Shown: piece after piece, positions 1-8,482 of the stretch | Position numbering within the stretch: the first letter of the stretch is position 1 | How the letters are laid out: every line of letters begins with the position of its first letter | Source: Sphingobacterium wenxiniae | GTDB lineage: Bacteria; Bacteroidota; Bacteroidia; Sphingobacteriales; Sphingobacteriaceae | Direction: 5' to 3' | DNA length: 64,000 nucleotides | NCBI RefSeq assembly: GCF_900116225.1 | Contig: NZ_FOZZ01000001.1 | Location: 1 to 64,000, forward strand | Translations under genes and position numbers: made by a program | Notes under the pieces: model-generated | Databases searched by the model: none | What the model was told of the DNA's origin: nothing | Seen by the model: the letters and a program-made list of their open reading frames with translations, nothing else

Positions 1-244
1 GTTCAAAATGACCCGATTGGAGGCTTCTTACGGTCTTTTTTGTCTTCCCGTTTTTACGGTTCGACTCTCCGGAAGCTTTATTCTCCTGCAGGTGGTGATC
101 AAGCTCTCCTTCTAACATCGATTCCAATAAGTGTTTTAGCATAGGGGCAAAAACACCGTCTGTACCACCCATTTTCTTGCCTTTATAAAGGCCTTTCATT
201 GCTTCTTCCTTGAAGCGCTCAAAATCAAATTCCTCTTTTTCCAT
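1..244 (-). CDS. IS256-family (mutator type) transposase, N-terminal 81 residues
   Basis: This is the start of a DDE transposase that moves the IS by a copy-out mechanism typical of the IS256 family. The visible residues run from MEKEEFDFERFKEEAMKG through MLKHLLESMLEGELDHHLQE to NRKNGKTKKTVRS, which is the hallmark N-terminal region of mutator-type transposases (Pfam Transposase_mut). The ATG is the reverse complement of 242-244. The frame stays open to the left edge, so nothing suggests the copy is broken, but the catalytic DDE residues are not visible. Family assignment is by recognised motif only. Confidence 0.8.
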   Translation of the reverse strand, partial: MEKEEFDFERFKEEAMKGLYKGKKMGGTDGVFAPMLKHLLESMLEGELDHHLQENKASGESNRKNGKTKKTVRSLQSGHFE

Positions 245-298
245 TTGCTGTGTCTAATATAAAAATTCTTTATTTGACACAGTTTACTTTACACCCTC
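1..298 (-). mobile_element. IS256-family insertion sequence, one end (rest lies left of the window)
   Basis: The segment holds the 5' part of a mutator-type transposase and about 54 bases of its upstream leader. Read on the minus strand, the probable element tip is GAGGGTGTAAAGTAAACTGT (about 298 down to 279). The tip is inferred, because the other end needed to confirm the terminal inverted repeat and target duplication is outside the window. Confidence 0.6.
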
Positions 299-330
299 CT
301 GTTATTGAGCTTTAAGAATAGATATTCTCC

Positions 331-1191
331 TTATTCATACACCATAACATCTTCCATGTTCTCTTGTTGGAAATGCACCATTAACTTTTGAAACAGCTGG
401 TCGAGACTATCTGGTTCTAAAAAAAGACACATAAAGAAAATACTTGTCATCACATCGCCTCTATTTTCCAATTCATGATACGCATTCAATTCACTGTCTT
501 TATCAAAATTAACAGGAACTGTTAAACTAGCAATAAGATTATCCTCTTCAAAAACGTCTATTTTTAAAATTCCGTTTGGCTCTGAAATATGTAGTTGTAC
601 CGGACTTTGCATCTCCGTAACTATGAGCTGTCCATCACTTTTTGTAAAGGTTAACCTGTTAAAATAATGCATGGCGAAGAGATTAACATCAAAAGCATTG
701 ATTTCACCTTCTTCATAGTAAAACGTATTTAATCTTTCCCGACCAACAAGTTTATAATCCGGACCGTTAACAATACGGCCGTCTTTATATGTAGTCTCTT
801 TGTCGTAGATATAATGCATATAGCCTTCCAATTGCTCTAAAAGCTCAAAGGAGTAACGGTATTTTAACTGCCCTTCTTCATAATAATCTATAAGCTGGAT
901 ATCATCAATCAATCTATACAGCTTAAAGTATCCAGAAAAAGGCGCCCCACCTTGATAGATACCTTCATAAGAGTCCTGCGGGTTATCCGCAATCGTGAAG
1001 TCGTAATAGACTACCGATTGGAGCTGATCGTCTACATAACGCTCCAACAGTTGAACCGTTTCCGGCTCAAATCTGGACATTACTTTCTTTTCAGCTATGC
1101 GACCATCATCATGATACGTATAAAGCGTGTCTTGTGCCATAATATGCAGGTAAAATGGTACGAACAAAAATAGAAATACCCATTTTTTCAT
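331..1191 (-). CDS. Secreted protein with MORN/YwqK-like repeats, unknown function
   Basis: I do not recognise a specific function. The 286-residue product starts with a Sec signal peptide (about residues 1-19, ending near MAQ) and then has several short aromatic-Gly repeats such as YHDDGRIAEKK, YYEEGQLKYRY, TYKDGRIVNGP and YYEEGEINAF. These resemble MORN or YwqK-type repeats, which form beta-sheet scaffolds. No catalytic motif is visible. The gene starts 5 bases after the stop of the helicase gene on the same strand, so the two are probably co-transcribed, though a periplasmic protein has no obvious link to a helicase. Confidence 0.7.
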   Translation of the reverse strand: MKKWVFLFLFVPFYLHIMAQDTLYTYHDDGRIAEKKVMSRFEPETVQLLERYVDDQLQSVVYYDFTIADNPQDSYEGIYQGGAPFSGYFKLYRLIDDIQLIDYYEEGQLKYRYSFELLEQLEGYMHYIYDKETTYKDGRIVNGPDYKLVGRERLNTFYYEEGEINAFDVNLFAMHYFNRLTFTKSDGQLIVTEMQSPVQLHISEPNGILKIDVFEEDNLIASLTVPVNFDKDSELNAYHELENRGDVMTSIFFMCLFLEPDSLDQLFQKLMVHFQQENMEDVMVYE

Positions 1192-1196
1192 ACAGC

Positions 1197-2423
1197 TTAT
1201 CCTTGTTTTGGTTTCCGATTGTATTGCTGTGGCTTCTTCTTACGAAACGGTTTTCTATTACCATTGTACCTTGACCCGGGCGCATATCGAGGACCTTCCG
1301 GAAAGCCTTCCGGCAGCGGACGTTTTTCAATTTCATATTCCACCAGTCTCTCGATTCGGGAAAAACGATTCTGATCCTTCTCATTGATAAAAGTAATTGC
1401 GGTTCCTGTCGTAGCAGCTCGTGCTGTACGTCCTACCCGATGCACATAATCCTCTGGATCTGGTGGAACATCATAATTCACGACCAGGCTTATGCCAACA
1501 ATATCAATCCCCCGTGATATCACATCTGTTCCGATAAGGACGCGCAAACGACGTGAACGAAACTGGTTAATAATATTTTCACGCTGGCTCTGTTCCAAAT
1601 CCGAGTGAAACCCTTCGGCTGCAATACCTTGTTTCGCCAGATCCCGCGCAAGCGTTTTGACAATACTTTTTTTGGAAGCAAAGATGATGACACTTTCATA
1701 ATCCGGATTTTTCAGCAAATGATGAATAAGTGTATCCTTCTGCGGATCATAAACCATGTATGCATGCTGATCTATGCCTTCCGATGGTTTAGAAATCGCA
1801 ATATTAACTTCTTCAGGCTCATGCAGGATTTTCTTCGCTAATGCTCTGATTTTAGGTGGCATGGTCGCTGAAAACAACAGGCTTTGTCTTTTTTTCGGCA
1901 GATAGCTGATGATACGGATGATATCATCATAAAATCCCATATCCAACATGGTATCAGCTTCATCCAATACCAAATGCTGCAGATGGCTGAAATCAAATTT
2001 ACCCGAAGACATGTGACTGATAAGCCTTCCGGGAGTTGCCACAATGATATTTACACCTTCGCGCATGGCACGCTTTTGTTGCTCATACCCCATTCCATCA
2101 CCGCCACCATATACGGCAATAGAAGTTGCACCTGTAAAGTATCCCAAGCCCATAATCTGTTGGTCTATCTGTAAGGCTAACTCTCTAGTAGGTGCTAAAA
2201 TGAGGGTATTTATACGTTCTTGCGGATTTTCAGCAAGTTTGTGCAAAATGGGCAACAGGTATGCTGCTGTCTTTCCTGTACCTGTCTGTGCGCAGGCAAT
2301 GATATCTTTATGCTGTAAAATAACCGGGATGGTCTGTTCTTGAATGGGGGTTGCATCGGCAAATCCCATGCTGTCTAAGCCTTCTTCCAATGTGGAAACA
2401 AAGCCAAATTCACTAAATTTCAA
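1197..2423 (-). CDS. DEAD-box ATP-dependent RNA helicase (RhlE-like)
   Basis: A cytoplasmic RNA-unwinding ATPase expected to act in ribosome assembly, RNA decay or cold growth. The 408 residues carry the full motif set: Q motif (about 20-32, FADATPIQEQ), Walker A AQTGTGKT (45-52), PTREL (about 78-82), TPGR (about 130-133), DEAD (154-157), SAT (185-187), and HRVGRTAR in the second RecA domain. The C-terminus is a short basic tail (RNGNRKPFRKKKPQQYNRKPKQG region), as in RhlE-type proteins. Length is normal for a Bacteroidota RhlE. The exact subfamily (RhlE, SrmB, DeaD) is not settled by motifs alone. Confidence 0.93.
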   Translation of the reverse strand: MKFSEFGFVSTLEEGLDSMGFADATPIQEQTIPVILQHKDIIACAQTGTGKTAAYLLPILHKLAENPQERINTLILAPTRELALQIDQQIMGLGYFTGATSIAVYGGGDGMGYEQQKRAMREGVNIIVATPGRLISHMSSGKFDFSHLQHLVLDEADTMLDMGFYDDIIRIISYLPKKRQSLLFSATMPPKIRALAKKILHEPEEVNIAISKPSEGIDQHAYMVYDPQKDTLIHHLLKNPDYESVIIFASKKSIVKTLARDLAKQGIAAEGFHSDLEQSQRENIINQFRSRRLRVLIGTDVISRGIDIVGISLVVNYDVPPDPEDYVHRVGRTARAATTGTAITFINEKDQNRFSRIERLVEYEIEKRPLPEGFPEGPRYAPGSRYNGNRKPFRKKKPQQYNRKPKQG

Positions 2424-2459
2424 TGTGCTTTATGCTTAATTTGTTAAAATTACACTAAG

Positions 2460-3501
2460 TTAAGGATTTTTATTGGAAGGCCAATAATCAAAAGGCAGCA
2501 TATTGGATAATTTGGAATGCCAAGACCAATATCCCTGCAACATCCAGTCTACACCTGGGTAGAAATTCCCCTGCGGATCTATCCATATTTCCTGAACTGT
2601 AATAATAGAGAGTTCAGAGTGCCCCATCCCATCTCGATTTTGTTCAAAATAACCATTTTCCATCTCAAGGTTATTATGGGGTATATTGTACGATCCTATT
2701 AACTACTTTCAAAATACTGTCAGCCTCAAATTTGTCTTCGTTTCTTAACTTCTTTAATGCTCTAACGGTATAACCATCTTGCGCCCAATGTGCATTGTAT
2801 ATACTGCGAACAAACTTCATAAATGAACTATTATAGGTCTTCTCCCTATTCCTTCTTATACTTCTCTTATCGCTCAGCACCGTATAATTCGCATAGCCTG
2901 AATACTGAATGGTACGTTCTGCAAAATCTGATTCATAATGCCCCAAATCATATTTGATATGGTAGCCCAGCGCTTTATTCTCGATTTGCAGTGTCTCAAC
3001 TGCCCATACACGCAGCTTCTTTGCTGCTTTATTGTACCGGAAACGAAGCACATCAGGATTGAGAATTTTAGTCTTTTCAGCATTTTCCCCCAGACCTATA
3101 AAGGTTTCGGTAAAATACCTGCCCCATTGTTGCCAACCGTCTTTATCATAAGCCTGTACTACAACTTCCTCAATTTCGATAGATTTGGGTTGAAGGACAA
3201 TTTGAAGAGATTGGTCGGTAGGCAACACCAAATTCACGGTTTGAGTTTGAAAACCGATACTACTTATCACCAGCTCGATATTGCCCTGCAAATTGGTGAC
3301 AAGCCGAAAACGTCCATCCTTATCGGAGCTGCTACTCACCGTACTGTTATTTATATAAACAGATGCACCAGCTACCGGCACACCCCGCGCATCGATAACC
3401 TTACCTTCAAGCCCTTTTTGTGCAAACGAACTAGAATAAATCACTATCCCTAGAAATAAGATGAACCATCGGAGCATTTGCGCGCTAAAATAATCCCTCA
3501 T
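2460..3501 (-). pseudogene. CarboxypepD_reg-like outer-surface protein gene, split by a frameshift
   Basis: The upstream part (2674-3501) encodes a signal peptide, a CarboxypepD_reg-like beta-sandwich (about residues 30-110, GKVIDARGVPVAGASVYI to IEEVVVQA) and a middle region (YFTETFIGLGENAEKTKILN). It stops after VQYTP. A second open frame (2460-2663) then gives ELSIITVQEIWIDPQGNFYP and GYWSWHSKLSNMLPFDYWP, which is the usual C-terminus of the same family. A run of four G at 2678-2681 lies at the junction. Removing one base there makes one continuous frame reading VQYTHNNLEMENGYF, about 340 residues. The first ATG (3501) overlaps radC; the ATG at 3477 gives a cleaner signal peptide (MLRWFILFLGIVIYSSSFA). 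A true mutation, phase variation or a sequencing error are all possible. Confidence 0.7.
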
Positions 3502-4174
3502 CTCTAAAACTTAAATAAGCCGTATCGGTAAAAATAATATGGTCATTGACCCTTATGTCCATAAGCTGAGCAGCCTTAACTAATTTATCGGTAATATCCC
3601 TATCTGCGCGGCTTGCCCTCAACGTTCCAGAGGGGTGATTATGCACAAGAATCATCGAGTGTGCCTTGGCCATCAATGCATGCTGTAACACCATGCGTAT
3701 ATCTACAGGTGTAAAATCTGCTCCACCACGACCTATCAACCGACGGTCAACTAATTTACATCCAGCATTTAAATAAAGTACCCAAAATTCTTCATGGGGT
3801 AGGTCTTGCAACTGATCCCTAAAATATTCATACACGCGTTTGCTACTGTTAAGAACAGGCTCTTTCACTTCTTCTTCATCCCGCCTCCTACGCCCCAGCT
3901 CCAATGCTGCAACAATACTAATCGCTTTCGCTTCGCCTATCCCTTTGTACTGGCAAAGATGCTCCACATCAAATTTCGAAAGCACACTCAAATTATTACG
4001 AGCATCCGAAAGGATACGACGACACAATTCGACCGCAGTCTCATCCTTTGAACCGGAGCCAATCAGAATGGCTAGCAATTCTGCATTTGTAAGTGCTCTC
4101 CTGCCCTGTTCCATTAACTTTTCACGCGGACGGTCTGCTTCATCCCATTCTCGAATAATCAATTTACCTTGCAT
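3485..4174 (-). CDS. radC: RadC family JAB-domain protein
   Basis: The 229-residue protein has the RadC layout: an N-terminal UPF0758 helix-hairpin-helix part (IREWDEADRPREKLMEQG, ALTNAELLAILIGSGSK) followed by a JAB/MPN metalloprotease-like domain with EEFWVLYLNA and the metal-binding HNHPSG motif, then the downstream Asp (RASRADRDI). RadC was named as a DNA-repair protein, but its biochemical role is unsettled. Length matches the family. The Arg-rich stretch GRRRRDEEE between domains is typical of a linker. A TAnnTTTG-like box is not obvious upstream. Confidence 0.93.
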   Translation of the reverse strand: MQGKLIIREWDEADRPREKLMEQGRRALTNAELLAILIGSGSKDETAVELCRRILSDARNNLSVLSKFDVEHLCQYKGIGEAKAISIVAALELGRRRRDEEEVKEPVLNSSKRVYEYFRDQLQDLPHEEFWVLYLNAGCKLVDRRLIGRGGADFTPVDIRMVLQHALMAKAHSMILVHNHPSGTLRASRADRDITDKLVKAAQLMDIRVNDHIIFTDTAYLSFRDEGLF

Positions 4175-4300
4175 AGGCTCGAATCTTTGTCAGTCCTTCT
4201 AAGATACAAAGATTTGCCTAAAAACAAAAATCAAAGACCTGTACACAAACACCTTAACAATTCTTAACCTCTTGAGAACTCCCTTTTCGGCAAGAAATTT

Positions 4301-4308
4301 TATCTTTG
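4301..4308 (+). promoter_or_regulatory. Candidate -7 box (TATCTTTG) for the cyclophilin gene
   Basis: TATCTTTG matches the Bacteroidota sigma-ABfr -7 consensus TAnnTTTG and lies 28 bases before the cyclophilin ATG. I see no well-spaced TTTG -33 box. Confidence 0.5.
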
Positions 4309-4336
4309 CAGTTTCGTAGGTTAAAAATTAAAGATT

Positions 4337-4795
4337 ATGAGCAAAGCAATTATCAAGACAGAAAAAGGCGACATGACTGTGCAGTTCTACACAGAAGACG
4401 CTCCAAATACAGTTGCTAATTTTATTAAATTGGCAAAATCAGGTTATTACGACGGATTGACTTTCCACCGTGTTATCCCAGATTTTGTGATTCAAGGCGG
4501 TTGCCCCAACTCACGTGAAGGTGCTACAGGCATTCCGGGAACAGGTGGTCCCGGTTATCATATAGACTGTGAGTTGACAGGGGAAAACCAATACCACGAT
4601 CGCGGGGTGTTATCAATGGCGCACGCAGGTCGTAATACAGGTGGTTCTCAGTTTTTTATTTGCCATAGCCGCAATAATACTGCTCACTTAGATAGAAACC
4701 ACACTTGTTTCGGTAAAGTTATCGAGAATGTTGACGTAGTAGACGATATCCGTCAAGGCGATCGTATTTTGAGCATTGAAGTTATTGAAGATTAA
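4337..4795 (+). CDS. Cyclophilin-type peptidyl-prolyl cis-trans isomerase
   Basis: Catalyses cis-trans isomerisation of X-Pro bonds. The 152 residues form a single cyclophilin domain with the usual signatures: [48 protein letters not shown] and [12 protein letters not shown]. The catalytic Arg sits in FHRVIP. There is no signal peptide, so the protein is cytoplasmic, like E. coli PpiB. It is followed after 13 bases by the DUF5606 gene on the same strand, a likely two-gene operon. Confidence 0.95.
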   Translation: MSKAIIKTEKGDMTVQFYTEDAPNTVANFIKLAKSGYYDGLTFHRVIPDFVIQGGCPNSREGATGIPGTGGPGYHIDCELTGENQYHDRGVLSMAHAGRNTGGSQFFICHSRNNTAHLDRNHTCFGKVIENVDVVDDIRQGDRILSIEVIED

Positions 4796-4808
4796 GAGCA
4801 AATACGAT

Positions 4809-5213
4809 ATGAATTTAAGAGCTTTAGTTTCTGTAACCGGAAAACCGGGATTGTTTAAGTTAGTAGGTCAAAATAAAGGCGGTTTTATCTTAGAATCGTT
4901 GGACGAGAAAAAAATCAAAACTTCTGTTAATTTGTCGACCACTAAAATGGCGACTTTGGAAGATATTACCATCTATGGTGATGAAGAAGAGATCCGTCTA
5001 CTGGATATCTTTGAGGCTATCAAAACAAAAGGTGGAGAGACACCAGATGTAAAAGCTGATGGAAACACACTTCGCGAGTTTTTCCGTGAAGTTGCTCCGG
5101 GCCACGATGAATCGCGCGTGTACAGTTCGGATATCAAGAAAATTGTCACTTGGTATAACATCATCAAAGAATTACCTCTATTTGAAGAGGAAGCTCCGGC
5201 TCCCTTACAGTAA
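4809..5213 (+). CDS. DUF5606 domain protein
   Basis: A small cytoplasmic Bacteroidota-specific protein of unknown function. I place the start at the ATG at 4809, giving MNLRALVSVTGKPGLFKLVGQ, because family members begin just before this GKPGL motif and an earlier start would overlap the cyclophilin gene. The N-terminal half looks like a small beta-barrel (LVSVTGKPGLFKLVGQNKGG). The C-terminal half (about 80-130) is helical with REVAPGHDESRVYSSDIKKIVTWYN. The product is 134 residues and ends in a short acidic, Pro-rich tail (FEEEAPAPLQ). Confidence 0.85.
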   Translation: MNLRALVSVTGKPGLFKLVGQNKGGFILESLDEKKIKTSVNLSTTKMATLEDITIYGDEEEIRLLDIFEAIKTKGGETPDVKADGNTLREFFREVAPGHDESRVYSSDIKKIVTWYNIIKELPLFEEEAPAPLQ

Positions 5214-5222
5214 AAGAATAAT

Positions 5223-5375
5223 GAGGATGTCCGAAAAGGTTGTTAATCATTAAAAAAACGCGTTCCCGAAAGCATTCGGGACGAGGAAAAATGACGAAGC
5301 AATCTGCGTTTTTACCGTCATCAGATTACTTCGTTCCTCGCAATGACGATGACGGCGGACTTTTCGGACACCCTC
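5223..5375. repeat. Palindromic intergenic element, copy 1
   Basis: Outer arms GAGGATGTCCGAAAAG (5223-5238) and CTTTTCGGACACCCTC (5360-5375) are inverted with one mismatch. The core carries ATGACGAAGCAATCTGCG facing CAGATTACTTCGTTCCTCGC followed by AATGACG. The same core occurs at 25495-25672 and 53173-53300. It lies between convergent genes and may end transcription on both strands. Confidence 0.75.
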
Positions 5376-5377
5376 GT

Positions 5378-6445
5378 TTAAAACAACCTCAACTGCCCAC
5401 CAGTAGAAGGCCGTTCAAAGATATCCGTACGGAGTACAGGCAAATCATCCTTTCCCATATATTTCTTAACGCCCATTTTAAAAAGCTGTCGAATACCCTC
5501 GGCTACATTACCATCTCCTCTAATCCTTCTTCCCCATTCGGAATCATTTAGTTTTCCGCCATGACAGGACATGATACCATTGAGTACTTTATCGGCTCGA
5601 TCCGGATAATTCTTGTGTACCCAGTCTTTAAAAATATCGGCTATCGCCCCGTTTAACCGTACAATGGTATAACCAGCCCATTTTGCTCCGGCATCGGCCG
5701 CCTGCTGAATCAGATACGGCATTTCATCACTGTTAATCCCTGGCACTATAGGTGCAACCATCAGGTGTACCGGAATCCCGTTTTTACTCAATTGTTCTAT
5801 CAGTTTCAGGCGTGCTTGTGCCGTGGCTGTCCGTGGTTCCATTTTTCGTCGTACTTCTTCACGCAGACTGTTGATAGTAACAGATATGGAAATCAACTGC
5901 AATCGAGCCAATTCGGTAAGTATATCCAAATCCCGTAACATTAGCACGTTTTTACTTATCATGGACACCGGATGTTTATAACGTAGCATAATTTCCAATA
6001 GGGATCGTGTCAGTCCTAATTTACGCTCAATGGGCTGATAACAATCAGTATTACCCGACAGGAAAATCACTTCAGGTTTATAGCTCTTCTTATTAAACGT
6101 TTCTTCTAACAATGTCGGCGCATTGTACTTAACCAAAATCTTTCGTTCAAAATCCAAACCTGCACTATACCCCCAGTATTCATGCGCATTGCGCGCATAG
6201 CAATATATGCAGCCGTGTTCACAACCTTGATAGGGATTTAAAGACTTGTAGAACCCAATATCCGGACTATCGACCTGACTTAATATCGACTTGGGATAAG
6301 TAGCAATAAGTTGGGTTTTCGTTGCTTCAAGAAAAGGTTCGTCCAACCCTTCTATATGCTCCTGCACATATTGGTTCGTAAAGAATTTGTTATTGGGATT
6401 GATCTGTGCTCCCCTACCTTTGAAATATTCCGACGATGTATCCAT
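5378..6445 (-). CDS. PA0069-type radical SAM protein (SPL-like)
   Basis: A radical S-adenosylmethionine enzyme related to spore photoproduct lyase; the substrate of the PA0069 group is unknown. The 4Fe-4S cluster motif is C75-x3-C79-x2-C82 in NPYQGCEHGCIYCYARNAHEY. Other family features are LSGNTDCYQPIERK, VSMISKNVLMLRD, SISVTINSL and MVAPIVPGIN. I take the ATG at 6443-6445 (MDTSSEYFKGRG); a TTG two codons earlier also lies in frame. Length (355 aa) is normal. A long perfect inverted repeat overlaps the start codon (6444-6482). Confidence 0.9.
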   Translation of the reverse strand: MDTSSEYFKGRGAQINPNNKFFTNQYVQEHIEGLDEPFLEATKTQLIATYPKSILSQVDSPDIGFYKSLNPYQGCEHGCIYCYARNAHEYWGYSAGLDFERKILVKYNAPTLLEETFNKKSYKPEVIFLSGNTDCYQPIERKLGLTRSLLEIMLRYKHPVSMISKNVLMLRDLDILTELARLQLISISVTINSLREEVRRKMEPRTATAQARLKLIEQLSKNGIPVHLMVAPIVPGINSDEMPYLIQQAADAGAKWAGYTIVRLNGAIADIFKDWVHKNYPDRADKVLNGIMSCHGGKLNDSEWGRRIRGDGNVAEGIRQLFKMGVKKYMGKDDLPVLRTDIFERPSTGGQLRLF

Positions 6446-6482
6446 ACTCAAAAATACTAAAATATTTAGTATTTTTGAGTAT
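6444..6482. promoter_or_regulatory. Perfect inverted repeat over the radical SAM start codon
   Basis: Arms of 18 bases (6444-6461 and 6465-6482) are exact reverse complements around a 3-base centre. The arm reads ATACTCAAAAATACTAAA. It is AT-rich, lacks a GC stem and T-tract pattern, and covers the ATG at 6443-6445, so an operator (autoregulation or repression) fits better than a terminator. This is inference. Confidence 0.45.
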
Positions 6483-6488
6483 AATTAT

Positions 6489-7208
6489 TTAATTCCCTTT
6501 ACTGTATTGGAACATCCATTCGTATATATCATCTCTGTGGAAAAGCCGTTCGACACTACCGTGTGTTCCACCAGGGATGATGGTTAGTGTAGCGTCAGCT
6601 TTGGGATCAGCTTTTTTTATGGCATTGTATATTTTCTTTGACTCGGAAGCAGGAACAGCTCTATCGGCACTGCCATGTTGAATCCAAATAGGCACTTTTG
6701 CTAAGTTTTCAGCATATTTAAGTGTACCACCACCACAAATTGCAACCGCTGCAGCAACCGATTCAGGATATTTCCCCACGAAATCCATCGTGCCATATCC
6801 GCCCATACTCATACCACATACATACACTCGGTTAGGATCTACATTATAGTTTGCCAGAACATAATCCAACACGTTTTTCACCTTATCCGGATCCCAGCCA
6901 TTAGAGGTCTGTGGTGCAATGATAACTGACGAGGGAATATCTAAACCTCTATTCTTGGCATATAATACACCATAGCGTTTGACACGGTTCAAATCATTGC
7001 CTGACAAACTCCGCCCATGCAGGAAAATCAATAAAGGTCCGGCTATATCTTCTTTATAATTATCTGTATCGATCAAGAAGTTGTATGCAGCTTTACCTTT
7101 TACAGCCTCTTGCTGTCCAAAAACCTGTCCTGCAGTCAAAAAAGCAAGTAGCAGTATATATTTAGATATAGCCGAAACTGATAATATATTAAACACAAAT
7201 CGTAACAT
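6489..7208 (-). CDS. Secreted alpha/beta-hydrolase (carboxylesterase / peptidase-like)
   Basis: A periplasmic serine hydrolase. After a membrane-spanning signal segment (about residues 17-32, YILLLAFLTAGQVFG) the fold shows LLIFLHGRSLSG (oxyanion region), the nucleophile elbow GMSMGG (Ser134), an Asp in HGSADRAVP (Asp182) and a His in IPGGTHGSVE (His216), a complete catalytic triad. Bacteroidota relatives are annotated as prolyl oligopeptidase-family or phospholipase/carboxylesterase proteins. Substrate is unknown. It ends just before the inverted repeat that covers the start of the radical SAM gene, which lies downstream on the same strand. Confidence 0.85.
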   Translation of the reverse strand: MLRFVFNILSVSAISKYILLLAFLTAGQVFGQQEAVKGKAAYNFLIDTDNYKEDIAGPLLIFLHGRSLSGNDLNRVKRYGVLYAKNRGLDIPSSVIIAPQTSNGWDPDKVKNVLDYVLANYNVDPNRVYVCGMSMGGYGTMDFVGKYPESVAAAVAICGGGTLKYAENLAKVPIWIQHGSADRAVPASESKKIYNAIKKADPKADATLTIIPGGTHGSVERLFHRDDIYEWMFQYSKGN

Positions 7209-7287
7209 GATGTTAAAAGGTTATGTCTACTTTTTTTCGCTTGCGAAAATACGAAAGTTAAAGCATAAATTCTTCCCAAATAAAGAT

Positions 7288-7295
7288 TACCTTTG
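7288..7295 (+). promoter_or_regulatory. Candidate -7 box (TACCTTTG) for the MFS gene
   Basis: TACCTTTG matches TAnnTTTG and ends 22 bases before the ATG at 7318, which fits a short leader. Confidence 0.5.
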
Positions 7296-7317
7296 TCGGC
7301 TTATTATCGTAGATACT

Positions 7318-8478
7318 ATGAATAAAGGATTAATCGCCTTGGCATTCGGGGGCTTAGCTATAGGAATGACGGAATTTACCATGATGGGAATTCTTCCCGA
7401 TGTCGCCAAAGACTTAGGTATCAGCATTCCCAAAGCCAGTAATCTAATCGCATTGTATGCTTTGGGTGTAGTTGTAGGCGCTCCAACATTGGTCGCTTTC
7501 ACTTCGAAGTATTCCCCTAAGAAAGTCCTTCTGTTTTTGATGCTGTTGTTTTTTATCTTCAACGGATTGTTTACGCTTGCACCGAATAACTTGACTCTTT
7601 TTATCTCTCGTTTCATGTCTGGCTTACCACATGGCGCTTTTTTCGGTGTCGGGTCGGTGGTGGCTGCACGCCTGGCTAAGCCAGGGAAAGAAGCACAGGC
7701 CATCGCGATGATGTTTACCGGAATGACGATTGCCAATCTTGCCGGCGTACCATTGGGAACATATATCGGACACCATTATTCTTGGCGGTTTACCTATGCG
7801 GTTATTAGTTTCTTAGGGCTAATTACATTTCTGGCCATCTACCTTTGGATGCCTGATTTCGAAGCACGGAAAAACAATAATATCTTTCAGCAGATACGTT
7901 ACTTTACCCGCTGGGATGCTTGGCTGATGGTAGCGGTAATCGCTATCGGTACAGGTGGTTTGTTTGCCTGGATGTCTTATATCGCTCCCTTGGTGACCAC
8001 CGTATCTGGTCTTGCTGAAGATAGAGTTCCGCTCATTATGATATTGATTGGCTGCGGGATGTTCTTTGGGAATATTTTAGGCGGAAAAATGGCTGATACT
8101 TTTTCACCAAGCAAAGCCGCAATTGGTTGTTTTTCGGCTATGGCCATCTGCCTGTTAATCCTATTCTTTATATCGCCAATAAAAGCTTCGGCCTATCCTA
8201 TGGCATTTATTACAGGGATGATATCATTTACTATTGGTTCACCATTGCAAATGATGCTTATCAACAATGCAAAAGGTGCAGAAACATTTGCTGCAGCTGC
8301 AGGGCAAGCTAGCTTTAATATCGGAAATACACTGGGGGCTTATTTTGGCTCTATTCCTATTACCTTGGGGTTTGCCTATAACTATCCTTCTTTGATTGGT
8401 GTAGGAATGGCCTCGACGGGTGCATTGCTTGCTTATGTGTTCTTGACAAAGGTTGTCCGTCCGCAAATGAATCGGTAG
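7318..8478 (+). CDS. MFS exporter, AraJ/arabinose-efflux-like
   Basis: An inner-membrane drug or sugar efflux permease of the major facilitator superfamily. I place the start at the ATG at 7318 (MNKGLIALAFGGLAIGMTEF), the natural start of this family, because the upstream in-frame residues overlap the divergent esterase gene and are not hydrophobic. The 386 residues give about 12 membrane segments. The motif GMTEFTMMGILPDVAKDLGI is typical of the AraJ/YdhP group. GKMADTFSPSKA matches the second-half loop motif. Substrate cannot be told from sequence. Confidence 0.88.
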   Translation: MNKGLIALAFGGLAIGMTEFTMMGILPDVAKDLGISIPKASNLIALYALGVVVGAPTLVAFTSKYSPKKVLLFLMLLFFIFNGLFTLAPNNLTLFISRFMSGLPHGAFFGVGSVVAARLAKPGKEAQAIAMMFTGMTIANLAGVPLGTYIGHHYSWRFTYAVISFLGLITFLAIYLWMPDFEARKNNNIFQQIRYFTRWDAWLMVAVIAIGTGGLFAWMSYIAPLVTTVSGLAEDRVPLIMILIGCGMFFGNILGGKMADTFSPSKAAIGCFSAMAICLLILFFISPIKASAYPMAFITGMISFTIGSPLQMMLINNAKGAETFAAAAGQASFNIGNTLGAYFGSIPITLGFAYNYPSLIGVGMASTGALLAYVFLTKVVRPQMNR

Positions 8479-8482
8479 GGTA

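Noticed and set aside
952..1173. Plus-strand frame inside the MORN-like secreted gene
   Set aside because: Shadow of the minus-strand gene; no family features.
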